DNA of 64,000 nt from an uncultured Collinsella sp. (GTDB lineage Bacteria > Actinomycetota > Coriobacteriia > Coriobacteriales > Coriobacteriaceae). Where the stretch lies: contig UQMW01000005.1 of the NCBI GenBank assembly GCA_900542275.1, positions 1 through 64,000 of the forward strand, in the 5' to 3' direction. The notes beneath the pieces were generated by a model, which did no database searches, was not told where the DNA came from, and was given only the letters and a program-made list of their open reading frames with translations. A program made the position numbers and the translations under genes. The first letter of the stretch is position 1. Each line of letters begins with the position of its first letter. Positions 28,092 through 36,391 of this stretch are shown piece after piece.

Positions 28092-30310
28092 CCCCTTTCG
28101 ATCTTTGGAACACTCAGGCGCACCATCAACGGAGATACGGCGCCCAAGACCACCAGCAGAGCGCCCGATGCGCCGACGACCTCTCCAAAAGGCATCGCGT
28201 TCGTCCCTCGCCCAAGGAACCCAATCGTCCCCACCTGGGAAGCGGGATCAAACGAGGCGAATGGAGCCAGCAGCGCGACGCCCATGCCCACGCTTTCAAC
28301 ATGAGCGCTCAACGAACCCAACACCAAGAGAACCGCGCAAACCATTCCGGTGACAACGGGGTTGCGGCTAATCGCTGCTGTCAACGCAGCGACGACGGAA
28401 ATCACGCCGTATGCCATGACCAGCAACGGAATACTGCACAACACCGCCTCCCCCACCATGGACGTTGTCGAAGCTCCCGCCCGAATGAGAGCGACGGGAT
28501 ACTCCGATCCACCCGCACCGTTCTTAATCACGGACACAACGACAGCGGGAACCATCGACACCAAAAGCAGCACCAAGCCAAGCAGGAGAGCCAGCGCAAC
28601 AGCCGTCAGAAAACGCACATGCGCTGTTGCGGGGATCTGGAGAACCAGAAGGGAACGACACTGCAGGTGGGTGCACGCGAGCGATGTGACAACCACGGGC
28701 AACAGCAAAAATAAGGAGGGAAGCGCTGCCTGGAGATACGAAAGGAGGATTAATGGGGGCATCTTCGTACTTAACTCGTAAACCTTGGGGTCCGGCAAGC
28801 TCGCGATCGACTCAAGCAGAAGGGCGCGCGCCTCCGCACGAGAAGGAGTCTCCGGCTCGATTCCGATCGATTGCAGGAGAGTCGCATCTGCCGCGCCCAG
28901 CTCACCTCGAGCGCGCTCGTACGTCGCAAGGCTTCGAAACCCCTCCGCAGGCATAGGCGCGTACACGAAACCCGAAAGAGCATCCCGCATGTCTTCCAGG
29001 GCCGCTTTGCCCTCGACGTCCATATTCGCAGCGTTCTGCTCTAGATACCGATCTATTGAACGGAGCTCCCCATCCCTATACCGAACAGCGGAAACGTTAT
29101 CAGCGTCAGGAAACATCTCGACCAGAGCCGGGGCCAGCATCGTCGTCGACATTGCAATCGCGCATACGGCGAGGGTAGGAGAACGCAGGAGCAGTTTCCC
29201 CATCGTTCTTACGTATGCAACGGCGGAGGCACAAGCGCTCGAACGAGTTGCCGTTCTCGATGCAGTGAAGGAACCTCTCTCAAGACAAATCGGGGATATC
29301 GGGCACGCGCAGCCGCTCTTTCCAGCAACGCAAAGCAGGCTAATTGCCAGCACCTCGATCCCGATTGCGCATACGAGGGCAATCGCGCCACGCTCGAAGC
29401 AAAGTCCAGGCAGATTCACTATCTGCGTTGTCGGGTACGGGCTATAGGCGCCGACGGTCAACTCAGTGTTCGCATACGTAAGGGGATTCAACAGGGCGAA
29501 CTCACGTAAAGCGATGGATCTTCCGTAATACCCGGGAACCATCGTCACCCCCATCAGGGCACATACGAACACGATTCCAAGCGTAGGGTTATTGGCAATC
29601 TTCACGGCAAGGTGAACGACAAGCGAGATGAACGCTGCCACCAAGAATTGCAAGATGGCCGTCTGCGCGAACACCAGCCAAGCCGGTTTGATAACCGGAG
29701 TCGCATATTGAATGTAGCCTATCGGATAGAACGGCGAGCCCGGGCCATTCTTCACAAGCGCGGCGATTATCCCTGGAAGATTGATGGCGAGGACGGCAAG
29801 CATTGCAAAAACACTCGCCCATACGCTCGATGCAACAAGTCTACCCAGCTCGCCCATCGGTGCCTGGATGATGAGCTTTTCACGTTTGTTAAGACGCGCG
29901 GCAAGGAACGAGACGGCAACGGCCGTTGCGACCCATAGCAAGTACTCCTTCGATCCGTCATAATAGGTGTACTCTCTATCCGATATCTGCAGAAACGGAA
30001 GTAGGGGAGAGAGCGGTGCCAAGATAAGACGTCCCGCGGCAAGAGGGTACAGAAGCGCGGGCATGCTTGATGAAGAGGTATAGACACCGTCCTCCCCCGC
30101 ATTCACAAGCGCATCCGCATAGGATGCTGACAATTCCTGCTCAACACGGGTTATTCCCGACTCGAGGTATTCGACCCGTCCGTCGATGCCAGCCGCGCTC
30201 CTGAAGACGGGCAGAGCACAAAGAACCATCAACGCAACAACGACAACACAGAGCGACCTGGAGGAGAGAAGCGACCTAAAGATCGCCTTCGAGATTTTGA
30301 GCATATTCAT
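28088..30310 (-). CDS. Two-half ABC permease for small secreted protein (cassette 1)
   Basis: A 740-residue membrane protein built of two related halves, each with one N-terminal span, an extracytoplasmic region of about 100-150 residues and about five further spans. The halves share a diagnostic segment: ALVKNGPGSPFYPIGYIQYA in the first and SVIKNGAGGSEYPVALIRAG in the second. One copy could therefore act as a full pseudodimeric permease. The start is set at 30310 (MNMLKISKAI), where a TAAGG element precedes the ATG; a longer frame reaching the peptide gene's end is rejected. The overall plan resembles bacteriocin-associated membrane proteins of lactococcin-972-type loci (established plan, assignment inferred). 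Confidence 0.8.
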   Translation of the reverse strand: MNMLKISKAIFRSLLSSRSLCVVVVALMVLCALPVFRSAAGIDGRVEYLESGITRVEQELSASYADALVNAGEDGVYTSSSSMPALLYPLAAGRLILAPLSPLLPFLQISDREYTYYDGSKEYLLWVATAVAVSFLAARLNKREKLIIQAPMGELGRLVASSVWASVFAMLAVLAINLPGIIAALVKNGPGSPFYPIGYIQYATPVIKPAWLVFAQTAILQFLVAAFISLVVHLAVKIANNPTLGIVFVCALMGVTMVPGYYGRSIALREFALLNPLTYANTELTVGAYSPYPTTQIVNLPGLCFERGAIALVCAIGIEVLAISLLCVAGKSGCACPISPICLERGSFTASRTATRSSACASAVAYVRTMGKLLLRSPTLAVCAIAMSTTMLAPALVEMFPDADNVSAVRYRDGELRSIDRYLEQNAANMDVEGKAALEDMRDALSGFVYAPMPAEGFRSLATYERARGELGAADATLLQSIGIEPETPSRAEARALLLESIASLPDPKVYELSTKMPPLILLSYLQAALPSLFLLLPVVVTSLACTHLQCRSLLVLQIPATAHVRFLTAVALALLLGLVLLLVSMVPAVVVSVIKNGAGGSEYPVALIRAGASTTSMVGEAVLCSIPLLVMAYGVISVVAALTAAISRNPVVTGMVCAVLLVLGSLSAHVESVGMGVALLAPFASFDPASQVGTIGFLGRGTNAMPFGEVVGASGALLVVLGAVSPLMVRLSVPKIERG

Positions 30311-30376
30311 CGCCAACCTTAACCTCATCCAGTCGGAACAGAGGGCCCGAACAAAATGCTCGGCCCTTCCTCGCAT

Positions 30377-30742
30377 CTAGTAGGTGTTATAGACAAATTG
30401 CCATTTATCAGTTGTGCCAAGAACACCACAGGAGCACATTGCAGCGAGGCGGGATTCCCTATGATGCGCGGATCGGCGATAGCCATTTCGGTAGGAGATC
30501 GTCTTGTAAGAGATGTTGAACATCGAGGTGCTGTGCCCGCTTACGCCGCGAGGACAGCTATAGCTCCAGTAGGTATCGACGACGTCGTCCGTATACCCGA
30601 GGGGCTCAACGAGGGCACACTGGCTGCTCTCCTGGGAAGGAGGCATCGGGGTATCCGCAAAAGCGGGGGCTCCCGGCAGCAACAGACAAAGAGCGAGGCC
30701 GAGGAAAACCAAGAGCTTACACGACTTAACAGTACTGAACAT
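30377..30742 (-). CDS. Small secreted Cys-containing protein, candidate bacteriocin-like (cassette 1)
   Basis: A 121-residue preprotein with a classic signal peptide (KSCKLLVFLGLALCLLLPG, cleavage after AFA near residue 29). The mature part has four Cys (SQC, YSC and a CSC pair), a His/Arg-rich segment (NGYRRSAHHRESR) and ends KWQFVYNTY. The aromatic C-terminus is shared in style with the cassette 2 peptide and with lactococcin 972 (ends YYNFW), but the family is not certain. The ATG at 30742 has GGAGAGG 4 nt upstream; a TTG four codons earlier is rejected. It is the first gene of a three-gene set with permease and ATPase. Confidence 0.72.
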   Translation of the reverse strand: MFSTVKSCKLLVFLGLALCLLLPGAPAFADTPMPPSQESSQCALVEPLGYTDDVVDTYWSYSCPRGVSGHSTSMFNISYKTISYRNGYRRSAHHRESRLAAMCSCGVLGTTDKWQFVYNTY

Positions 30743-30806
30743 AATCCTCTCCAATCTAGAGGGGTTTCGGTTGCAGCATGCTGTGATTACTTGCCGGCAA
30801 AGTCAA

Positions 30807-30825
30807 TTTAACATAAACTGTTAAA
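30807..30825. promoter_or_regulatory. Candidate operator in the divergent promoter region
   Basis: TTTAACA and TGTTAAA form perfect 7-bp arms with a 5-bp centre. The site sits between the minus-strand peptide cassette and the plus-strand DUF2975/HTH pair. It overlaps a possible plus-strand -10 TAAACT that is 17 nt from TTGCCG. It is a natural target for the HTH protein encoded 560 bp away. Confidence 0.45.
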
Positions 30826-30862
30826 AAGTAACCTGAGTTTTTTAAATTCTTCGGAGGTTATT

Positions 30863-31375
30863 ATGAGTTCCGACAATCGCACTCCTCGGCTTCATTCCTT
30901 CCGCATCGCATGTGCGATAGCCTCTGCGACCCTTTGCGCCACCGCCATCGCACAAGTGTCGTTCTCCTTAAAGCCAGCAATCGAAGTGCTCGACAACCCT
31001 GTAATTGCAGACTCCCCCGCGTATCCAGCCCTTGCGATCTCGACATTGGTCCCTGCCGTCATCGGTATCGCTACGACCATCCTCAGCGCCGTTCTCGTGT
31101 GGACGATCAAGAGCGGAGACCCCTTCAAGAAAGGGTCTGCGACATGCTTGAAGGTGCTCGGCATTCTCTTCGTTGTTCAAGCTGCCACCAGCCTCTACGC
31201 CGGCTCACTCAAAACCTCCGTTTCGATGTTTGGCGGCGAGGGGGCCGTCGGCGCCCAAGAGATCGCTTCATCATTCGATTGGACCTCTCTGGTTCTCGGC
31301 ATCGTCCTGTTCATGCTTTCCCAGCTCTTCTTGTACGCCCGAGAGCTGTACCTCGACTCCGACGAGATTGCGTAA
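30863..31375 (+). CDS. DUF2975-like membrane protein
   Basis: A 170-residue protein with about four membrane spans (15-32, 55-80, 97-115 and 137-157). Its plan and its direct pairing with a small Cro-like HTH gene match the DUF2975 (YoaS) / YozG-type pairs of Gram-positive bacteria; the function of that pair is unknown. TCGGAGG precedes the ATG at 30863. It is transcribed divergently from the peptide/ABC cassette and is 9 bp before the HTH gene, so the two form a unit. A role as membrane sensor or sequestering partner for the regulator is inference. Confidence 0.75.
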   Translation: MSSDNRTPRLHSFRIACAIASATLCATAIAQVSFSLKPAIEVLDNPVIADSPAYPALAISTLVPAVIGIATTILSAVLVWTIKSGDPFKKGSATCLKVLGILFVVQAATSLYAGSLKTSVSMFGGEGAVGAQEIASSFDWTSLVLGIVLFMLSQLFLYARELYLDSDEIA

Positions 31376-31384
31376 GGAAACGCC

Positions 31385-31636
31385 ATGCCCGTAATTGTTC
31401 GCCTCGACAAGATCATGGCCGAGCGAAAGATTTCCTCGAACGAACTTGCCGAAAGGATTGGAACCACGCCCGTGAACCTGTCCCGTATTAAAAAAGGGCA
31501 TATTCGCGGCATTCGCTTCAACACACTCGAGCAGCTATGCCTCGCCCTTCGTTGCCAACCCGGAGACCTTCTCGAAGTCATGAGCGAAGAGGATGCCCGA
31601 AAGGAGTTCGGACTCGATTGGTCCGCCGAGGATTAG
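31385..31636 (+). CDS. Cro/C1-type HTH regulator (YozG-like)
   Basis: An 83-residue DNA-binding protein. The helix-turn-helix fills residues 5-68: LDKIMAERKISSNELAERIG, TPVNLSRIKKGHIRGIRF and NTLEQLCLALRCQPGDLLEV, matching YozG-type regulators. AAGGAA lies 6 nt before the ATG. It is co-transcribed with the DUF2975-like gene. The integrase remnant begins immediately after its stop codon and in the same frame, an odd junction that suggests the HTH pair was joined to the integrase by a deletion or insertion. Confidence 0.88.
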   Translation: MPVIVRLDKIMAERKISSNELAERIGTTPVNLSRIKKGHIRGIRFNTLEQLCLALRCQPGDLLEVMSEEDARKEFGLDWSAED

Positions 31637-32362
31637 AGGGCGGTCGTACTCGCCCTGCACACGGGGATGCGAATCGGCGAGGTCTGCGGCCTTCGGTGGT
31701 GCGATGTGGATTTCGAGACGGGCCTGATCTCGATCAGACACTCGGTGGCGTACGCGAAGGGAATGGGTTCGTTCATCAAGGACACCAAGACCCATGACGC
31801 CAGGGGTATCCCCATCGACCGGGTCGGCCTACTCCCCTTCCTGAAGGAGACCCACGAGATCGACTGCGGAAAGCTGCGCTTGCGCGGCCTTACCGGGGCG
31901 GTCGAGATCGGGGACTGCTACATCCTGTCGGAGCCGGGCGCGACCTTCGCGACGACAAGCTATATCCGCAGGGCGTTCAAGACGTTCTCGGAGACCAACG
32001 GCCTCATGGGCACCAACGACGAGCTGATCACGTTCCACGGCCTTCGCCACACGTTCGCAACGCAGTGGATCCGCCAAGGCGGCGATATCAAGGCGCTCCA
32101 ATCGATCCTCGGCCACAAGGACGCCATGGCGACGCTCAACGTCTACGCCGACATCGAGCCCATCTCCAAAATCCATAACATGCTGCGCGCCACGCCGTGC
32201 CTTTGGCGCGGGCACCTCGGGCCGAGGGTCGATCCGGGTCCCATGTTCCAACAGAGGATCCAGGAGTCCATCGAGACGCTCCAGGCGTTCGGCTACGGCA
32301 TCACCGAGCCGGACGACCGAAATATCGCCATACGCGACGTGAAGACGAACAGTTGGCTCTAG
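31637..32362 (+). pseudogene. Tyrosine integrase, catalytic half only
   Basis: The frame encodes the catalytic domain of a phage-type tyrosine recombinase: ALHTGMRIGEVCGLRW with the first catalytic Arg, HGLRHTFATQWI with the His-x-x-Arg pair, LGHKDAMATLNVYADI with the second His and the Tyr nucleophile. The arm-binding and core-binding domains (about 150-200 residues) that should precede it are missing. The first ATG is at 31667, inside the conserved motif, and has no ribosome site; upstream in frame is the HTH stop. About 50 extra residues follow the usual end. It is best read as a 5'-truncated remnant, unlikely to be active. Confidence 0.85.
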
Positions 32363-32513
32363 CTCACCGAGTACGCGGCAGTGCTGGGCCCATCCCAACT
32401 GAGGTCACGGTGGTCCGATAGGGGCGCCGCCCGCGGCATGCGCCGCGGAGCGGTATCCCCTACCGAAGGGCGGGGATGCCCTCCGCTTCCAGTTCGGAAT
32501 CAGCCGTCGGAGG

Positions 32514-32577
32514 CGTTCGGCTGACTGCGGGAACGGCCTGTCCGCTCAATGTGTTCGGCTGAGATCGGAAATCAACC
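32514..32577. repeat. Right 64-bp direct repeat (candidate attR)
   Basis: 62 of 64 positions match 24886-24949 in the same orientation. It lies 151 bp beyond the integrase remnant. The surrounding DNA (32363-32513 and 32578-32757) carries no gene that I can support; the latter holds the promoter side of the ACT-domain gene. Confidence 0.85.
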
Positions 32578-32757
32578 CAACACGAGCCGGACACGCGCCA
32601 GACGGCTCTTCCCCGTACGGCCTTCCCCCTTACGCTCATGTTGCAGACGTGTAACGCCGCAGCAAGCACACCCCTTTTGGCGCCAGACAGGTACAATGAT
32701 GAACACTGTACCGCAGCGGAGCGCCCCGCGCGCCGCAACCACGCGAAAGGGTTTCCC

Positions 32758-33045
32758 ATGGCCGAGATCTCGTCCTCCCGTATCGTCATCACCGTCCTTG
32801 GCAAGAACCGCCCCGGCATCGTCGCCGGCGTCACCCGCGTTCTGGGCGAGGCCAACGTCGACATCCGCGACATTACGCAGTCCATTATCGAGGACATCTT
32901 CACCATGACCATGCTGGCCGACACCGCCGAGTCCAAGCTCGACTTTGCCGAGCTGCAGAAGGCCCTGGCCGAGGCCGGCGAGCTTTCGGGCGTCAATGTG
33001 TCTATCCAGCGCGAGGACGTCTTTAACTTTATGTACCGCCTGTAG
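32758..33045 (+). CDS. ACT-domain protein (UPF0237/GcvR-like)
   Basis: A 95-residue single ACT domain. The start is at 32758 (GAAAGGG 6 nt upstream), not at the longer frame's 32638. The sequence RIVITVLGKNRPGIVAGVTR is the classic betaalphabeta ACT opening with the ligand-binding Gly, followed by NVDIRDITQSIIEDIFTMTM. Stand-alone ACT proteins of this kind (UPF0237) are thought to sense amino acids, but the ligand is unknown. Citrate synthase follows on the same strand 78 bp later; shared transcription is possible but not proven. Confidence 0.9.
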   Translation: MAEISSSRIVITVLGKNRPGIVAGVTRVLGEANVDIRDITQSIIEDIFTMTMLADTAESKLDFAELQKALAEAGELSGVNVSIQREDVFNFMYRL

Positions 33046-33123
33046 CGAACAGGCCGTGCGGGAACAGGCCGGCGCATCTACACCCAAGCACGCCGCCCCC
33101 ACACGGCCCCGAGAGGAGCGCGC

Positions 33124-34542
33124 ATGGCTTACGACGCCAAGAAAATCTATTACCGCTTCGATGACCACTTGAGCCGCCTGGTTCTGGATTACGAAGCAAG
33201 CCGCCAGATTTCGCCTGAGAGCGAAAACCTCTACCACGGTCTGCCGACCGACCCTTATGACGAGGGCCTGTTTGTCGAGCACAATGTCAAGCGCGGCCTG
33301 CGCAATGCCGACGGCTCGGGCGTGGTCGCGGGCCTCACTCGCATCTCGGATGTGCACGGCTACAACAAGGTCGACGGAAAGGTCGTGCCCGATCAGGGCA
33401 AGCTCACGCTTCGCGGCTACAGCATCGAGGATCTGGTCAACAATGCCCAGGCCGAGAATCGCTACGGCTACGAGGAAGTCGCCTATCTGCTTATCACGGG
33501 TTCGCTGCCCAACAAGGAAGAGCTCGACGGCTTTTGCGAGCGCCTGGGCGCCTTTAGACATCTGAGCGACGAGTACGTCAAAGAGTTCCCTATGACCACA
33601 GTGTCGTCGAGCATCATGAACGTGCTCCAGCGCGCCGTGCTGCTGCTCTACGCCTTCGATGCCGAACCAGACGTGATCACGCCCGAGCACGAAATCGACG
33701 TCGCCATTTCCATGCTCGCACGTCTCCCGCGCATCGCCGCCTTCGCCCACATGGCCTCGATCGCCAAGCTTCGCGGCTCCGAGGTTCACGTGCCGCACCC
33801 CACACCCGGTCTCTCCACCGCCGAGACCATCCTACAGGTCCTGCGCGGCGGCATGGCGTTCACCCGCGATGAGGCGATGCTGCTCGACGTTATGCTCATG
33901 CTGCATGCCGAGCACGGCGGCGGCAACAACTCCACCTTCGCTTGCCGCGTGCTGTCGTCTTCGGCCACCGACCCGTATTCCGCCTACGCCGCGGCTATCG
34001 GCTCGCTCAAGGGCCCGCGCCACGGCGGTGCCAATGCCAAGGTCGTGTCTATGCACGAGAACATCCGCGCGCATGTTTCCAACTGGGAAAACGAGGACGA
34101 GGTCGCGGCTTACCTGGGCAAGATCCTCGACAAGCAGGCCTTCGACGGCACGGGCCTCATCTACGGCATGGGCCACGCCGTCTACACGCTGAGCGACCCA
34201 CGCGCCGAGGTCTGCCGCCGTTACGCGCGCACACTTGCCGCCAAGAAAGACCTGGGCGATGAGTTCGCGCTCATCGAGCGCATTGAGCGCCTGGCACCGC
34301 AGGTGATGCGCGACCACGGCATGACCAAGCCCATCTGCGCCAACATCGACCTGTACACAGGCTTTATCTACAAGATGCTCGGCGTGCCCGAGACGCTTTT
34401 TACGCCGCTATTCGCCGTCGCCCGCATGGCCGGCTGGTCGGCACACCGCATGGAAGAGCTCTTCTGCGCGCACCGTATTATTCGCCCCGCGTATCGCCCG
34501 GTTATCGAGCCGCTGGAGTACAAGCCGCTCGCCGATCGCTAG
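33124..34542 (+). CDS. gltA: Citrate synthase
   Basis: Condenses acetyl-CoA with oxaloacetate; in an anaerobe this feeds glutamate synthesis rather than a full cycle. The 472-residue protein has the conserved catalytic segments: RLRGSEVHVPHP-like region, LKGPRHGGANAKVV with the first catalytic His, GMGHAVYTLSDPRA with the second, and CANIDLYTGFIYKMLG with the catalytic Asp. The N-terminus (1-80) is longer than in E. coli-type enzymes and matches long Gram-positive forms. A 2-methylcitrate synthase is less likely without prp genes nearby. GAGAGGAG precedes the ATG, and a strong terminator follows. Confidence 0.94.
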   Translation: MAYDAKKIYYRFDDHLSRLVLDYEASRQISPESENLYHGLPTDPYDEGLFVEHNVKRGLRNADGSGVVAGLTRISDVHGYNKVDGKVVPDQGKLTLRGYSIEDLVNNAQAENRYGYEEVAYLLITGSLPNKEELDGFCERLGAFRHLSDEYVKEFPMTTVSSSIMNVLQRAVLLLYAFDAEPDVITPEHEIDVAISMLARLPRIAAFAHMASIAKLRGSEVHVPHPTPGLSTAETILQVLRGGMAFTRDEAMLLDVMLMLHAEHGGGNNSTFACRVLSSSATDPYSAYAAAIGSLKGPRHGGANAKVVSMHENIRAHVSNWENEDEVAAYLGKILDKQAFDGTGLIYGMGHAVYTLSDPRAEVCRRYARTLAAKKDLGDEFALIERIERLAPQVMRDHGMTKPICANIDLYTGFIYKMLGVPETLFTPLFAVARMAGWSAHRMEELFCAHRIIRPAYRPVIEPLEYKPLADR

Positions 34543-34565
34543 GACGCGGACCGTTATAGAACCCG

Positions 34566-34604
34566 AGCGTGGCCAGGGCATCATCGCCCTCGGCCACGCT
34601 TTTT
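34566..34604 (+). terminator. Intrinsic terminator after gltA
   Basis: AGCGTGGCC and GGCCACGCT form a 9-bp stem, extended by AGGGC/GCCCT inside, followed by TTTTT. It is 24 bp after the gltA stop. Confidence 0.92.
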
Positions 34605-34629
34605 ATGCCAGTAGAAAGGGCTTCATCAA

Positions 34630-35472
34630 ATGATTGTGTTTTCCGATATGGATGGAACGCTGCTGACGAGTGATAAGCAGATGAGCGACGCCACCTGGGC
34701 GATGCTCGACGAGCTTGCGCGCCGCGGTATTGAGTTTGTGCCCTGCACGGGACGCCCGCTGTCGGGCATCTTTGAGCCCATCCTCGCCCACCCCGCCGTG
34801 CACTACGCGGTCTGCGCCAATGGTGCCAGCGTCTGGCAGCTCGACGACGGTACGCCCACCGACACCTCACGTGCTACGCGCATTTTGAGCCGACCGCTCG
34901 ATTGCGGCATTGCCCATCGCATCCGCCGCATCGCCGCCGGCCACGATGTGACCTTCGATATCTTCGCGGACGGGCAGTGCTTCCTCCCCCGCTCGCTCTA
35001 CACGCGCCTGGATGAGTTCTGCGGCGGCGACCCCCACATCGCAGCTTCGCTCAAGCGCACACGAACACCGATCGACATGGATATCGACAGCAAGATCGAC
35101 GAGGTCGAGACGCTCGAACGCATCGCCATGTACTGGCACGACCCGGCCGATCGCGACGCCATCGCGGCGGAGCTCGACACGCTCGGAGGCATTGAGGTCA
35201 CACGTTCGTACGCCATGAATATCGAGGTCATGGGCGAGGGCGCCACCAAGGGAACGGCCCTCACGTGGCTATGCGAGCACTTGGGCGAGCGTCTCGCCGA
35301 CGCCTGGGCGTTCGGCGACAACATCAACGACATCCCCATGCTGCAGGCAGCGGGCCATGGCATGGCCATGATCAACGCCGAGACCGAGGACCGCGAGGCC
35401 GCCGACGCCATCACCGAATACGACAACGACCACGACGGCGTCGCCCGCACCATCATAGCCGCCCTCGCCTAG
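34630..35472 (+). CDS. HAD-superfamily Cof-type phosphatase
   Basis: A 280-residue HAD IIB hydrolase. Motif I is VFSDMDGTLL (Asp6 and Asp8), motif II PCTGRP, the lysine motif GATKGTALTWL near 205 and motif IV AFGDNINDIPML, all intact. The C2 cap lies at about 85-190. These enzymes dephosphorylate sugar phosphates or flavin and pyridoxal phosphates; the substrate cannot be told from sequence. It follows the gltA terminator, with its own weak AAAGGG site before the ATG. A second Cof-type gene of the opposite strand follows it. Confidence 0.92.
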   Translation: MIVFSDMDGTLLTSDKQMSDATWAMLDELARRGIEFVPCTGRPLSGIFEPILAHPAVHYAVCANGASVWQLDDGTPTDTSRATRILSRPLDCGIAHRIRRIAAGHDVTFDIFADGQCFLPRSLYTRLDEFCGGDPHIAASLKRTRTPIDMDIDSKIDEVETLERIAMYWHDPADRDAIAAELDTLGGIEVTRSYAMNIEVMGEGATKGTALTWLCEHLGERLADAWAFGDNINDIPMLQAAGHGMAMINAETEDREAADAITEYDNDHDGVARTIIAALA

Positions 35473-35482
35473 TCATCGGCCA

Positions 35483-35510
35483 GTCATTGGGGACGTTCTT
35501 AAATGACTAG
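35483..35510. repeat. Left copy of a 28-bp inverted repeat around a HAD gene
   Basis: GTCATTGGGGACGTTCTTAA and on to 35510 matches the reverse complement of 36558-36585 in 26 of 28 positions. Directly downstream, 35511-35589 holds two more hairpins: GGGGACAG..CTGTCCCC and GGCAGA..TCTGCC around GGAACGTCCCCA. The whole 119-bp gap is made of such GGGACG/GGGACAG motifs. Confidence 0.8.
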
Positions 35511-35591
35511 TCGTTGGGGACAGCCTTCGCGAAAAAGCTGCAAGGACTGTCCCCCACTGTCGGCAGAAAAGGAACGTCCCCATCTGCCGGA

Positions 35592-36386
35592 TTAGGAGAG
35601 ACTCTCCAGCACGCGACGGAGCTCCTGCTGGACGGCGTGGTCGCGGTTGTGCCCCACCACACGATCGGCAACGGCCTTGAGCGCAGGACGCGCGTTTTCC
35701 ATCGCGCAGCCCATGCCGACAAAGCGAATGATCTCGTAATCGTTCATCGAGTCGCCAAACGCCATGACCTCGTCGCGACCAATGCCGTAATGCTCCGCGA
35801 GCTGCGCGATACCCGAGGCCTTCGACACACCAGGCTGCATGGCATCGATCCACGCGTTGCCCGAAGGCGCAAAAGTAAAGAGCTGACCAAGTTCGCGCTG
35901 TAGCACGTACGCACTGTCCATAACCGCACTGTCGTCGCAAAAGATACTCGCTTTGATGATATTTACGCTGGGATCGGGCAGCTCCCAAATACGCTCGGCA
36001 TTGGGAAGGTCCTTATCGACCTCACGCACGAACTTGCACTCGTCATCGAGCAGGAAGGACTTGGTTCGGTCAAAGAGCGCAAGATGCAGATTGGGAAACG
36101 TCCTGACGGCTTGGGCGAGCCTTCGAATCGCCAGGTGGGAATACACCTCACGGTCTACCATCTTACCGTCGGCGTAGACTTGGGCGCCGTTAGCGGCGAC
36201 AAAGTCCATCTTGTCGCGAACGGGCGCAAAGAACTCGCACAGGCGATCGTAGCGACGACCTGACGATGCGGCGAAATGCACGCCATGCTCGTGTAGCGCC
36301 AGAATCAGTTCGTAGGTCTCGGGAGGCACCTGGCCGTTTTCGTCAAGCAGTGTGCCGTCCATATCGGATGCAATCAGTTTAAACAT
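35592..36386 (-). CDS. HAD-superfamily Cof-type phosphatase, second copy
   Basis: A 264-residue HAD IIB hydrolase: motif I IASDMDGTLL (Asp8, Asp10), motif II ASSGRRYD, lysine motif VSKASGIAQLAEHYG near 190, and motif IV AFGDSMNDYEII. It is not a close copy of the gene at 34630, sharing only the family plan. AAGGGAG 6 nt before the ATG at 36386 is part of a long hairpin (36392-36453), so translation could be controlled by folding. A 28-bp inverted repeat flanks the gene. The substrate is unknown. Confidence 0.92.
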   Translation of the reverse strand: MFKLIASDMDGTLLDENGQVPPETYELILALHEHGVHFAASSGRRYDRLCEFFAPVRDKMDFVAANGAQVYADGKMVDREVYSHLAIRRLAQAVRTFPNLHLALFDRTKSFLLDDECKFVREVDKDLPNAERIWELPDPSVNIIKASIFCDDSAVMDSAYVLQRELGQLFTFAPSGNAWIDAMQPGVSKASGIAQLAEHYGIGRDEVMAFGDSMNDYEIIRFVGMGCAMENARPALKAVADRVVGHNRDHAVQQELRRVLESLS

Positions 36387-36391
36387 AGAAA

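Larger units (their letters stand above)
24886..32577. mobile_element. Candidate decayed integrative element with peptide/ABC cargo
   Basis: A 7.7-kb island between two 64-bp direct repeats. Its right end carries the catalytic half of a tyrosine integrase 150 bp inside the repeat, the normal place for the integrase of an integrative element. Cargo: two secreted small proteins, two unusual ABC transporters, a DUF2975-like membrane protein and an HTH regulator. None of these is a housekeeping gene, whereas both flanks are (rpmE; ACT-domain gene and gltA). No replication or conjugation genes are present, and the integrase is truncated, so the element is probably no longer mobile by itself. The repeats lie in intergenic DNA, not in a tRNA. 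Confidence 0.65.
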
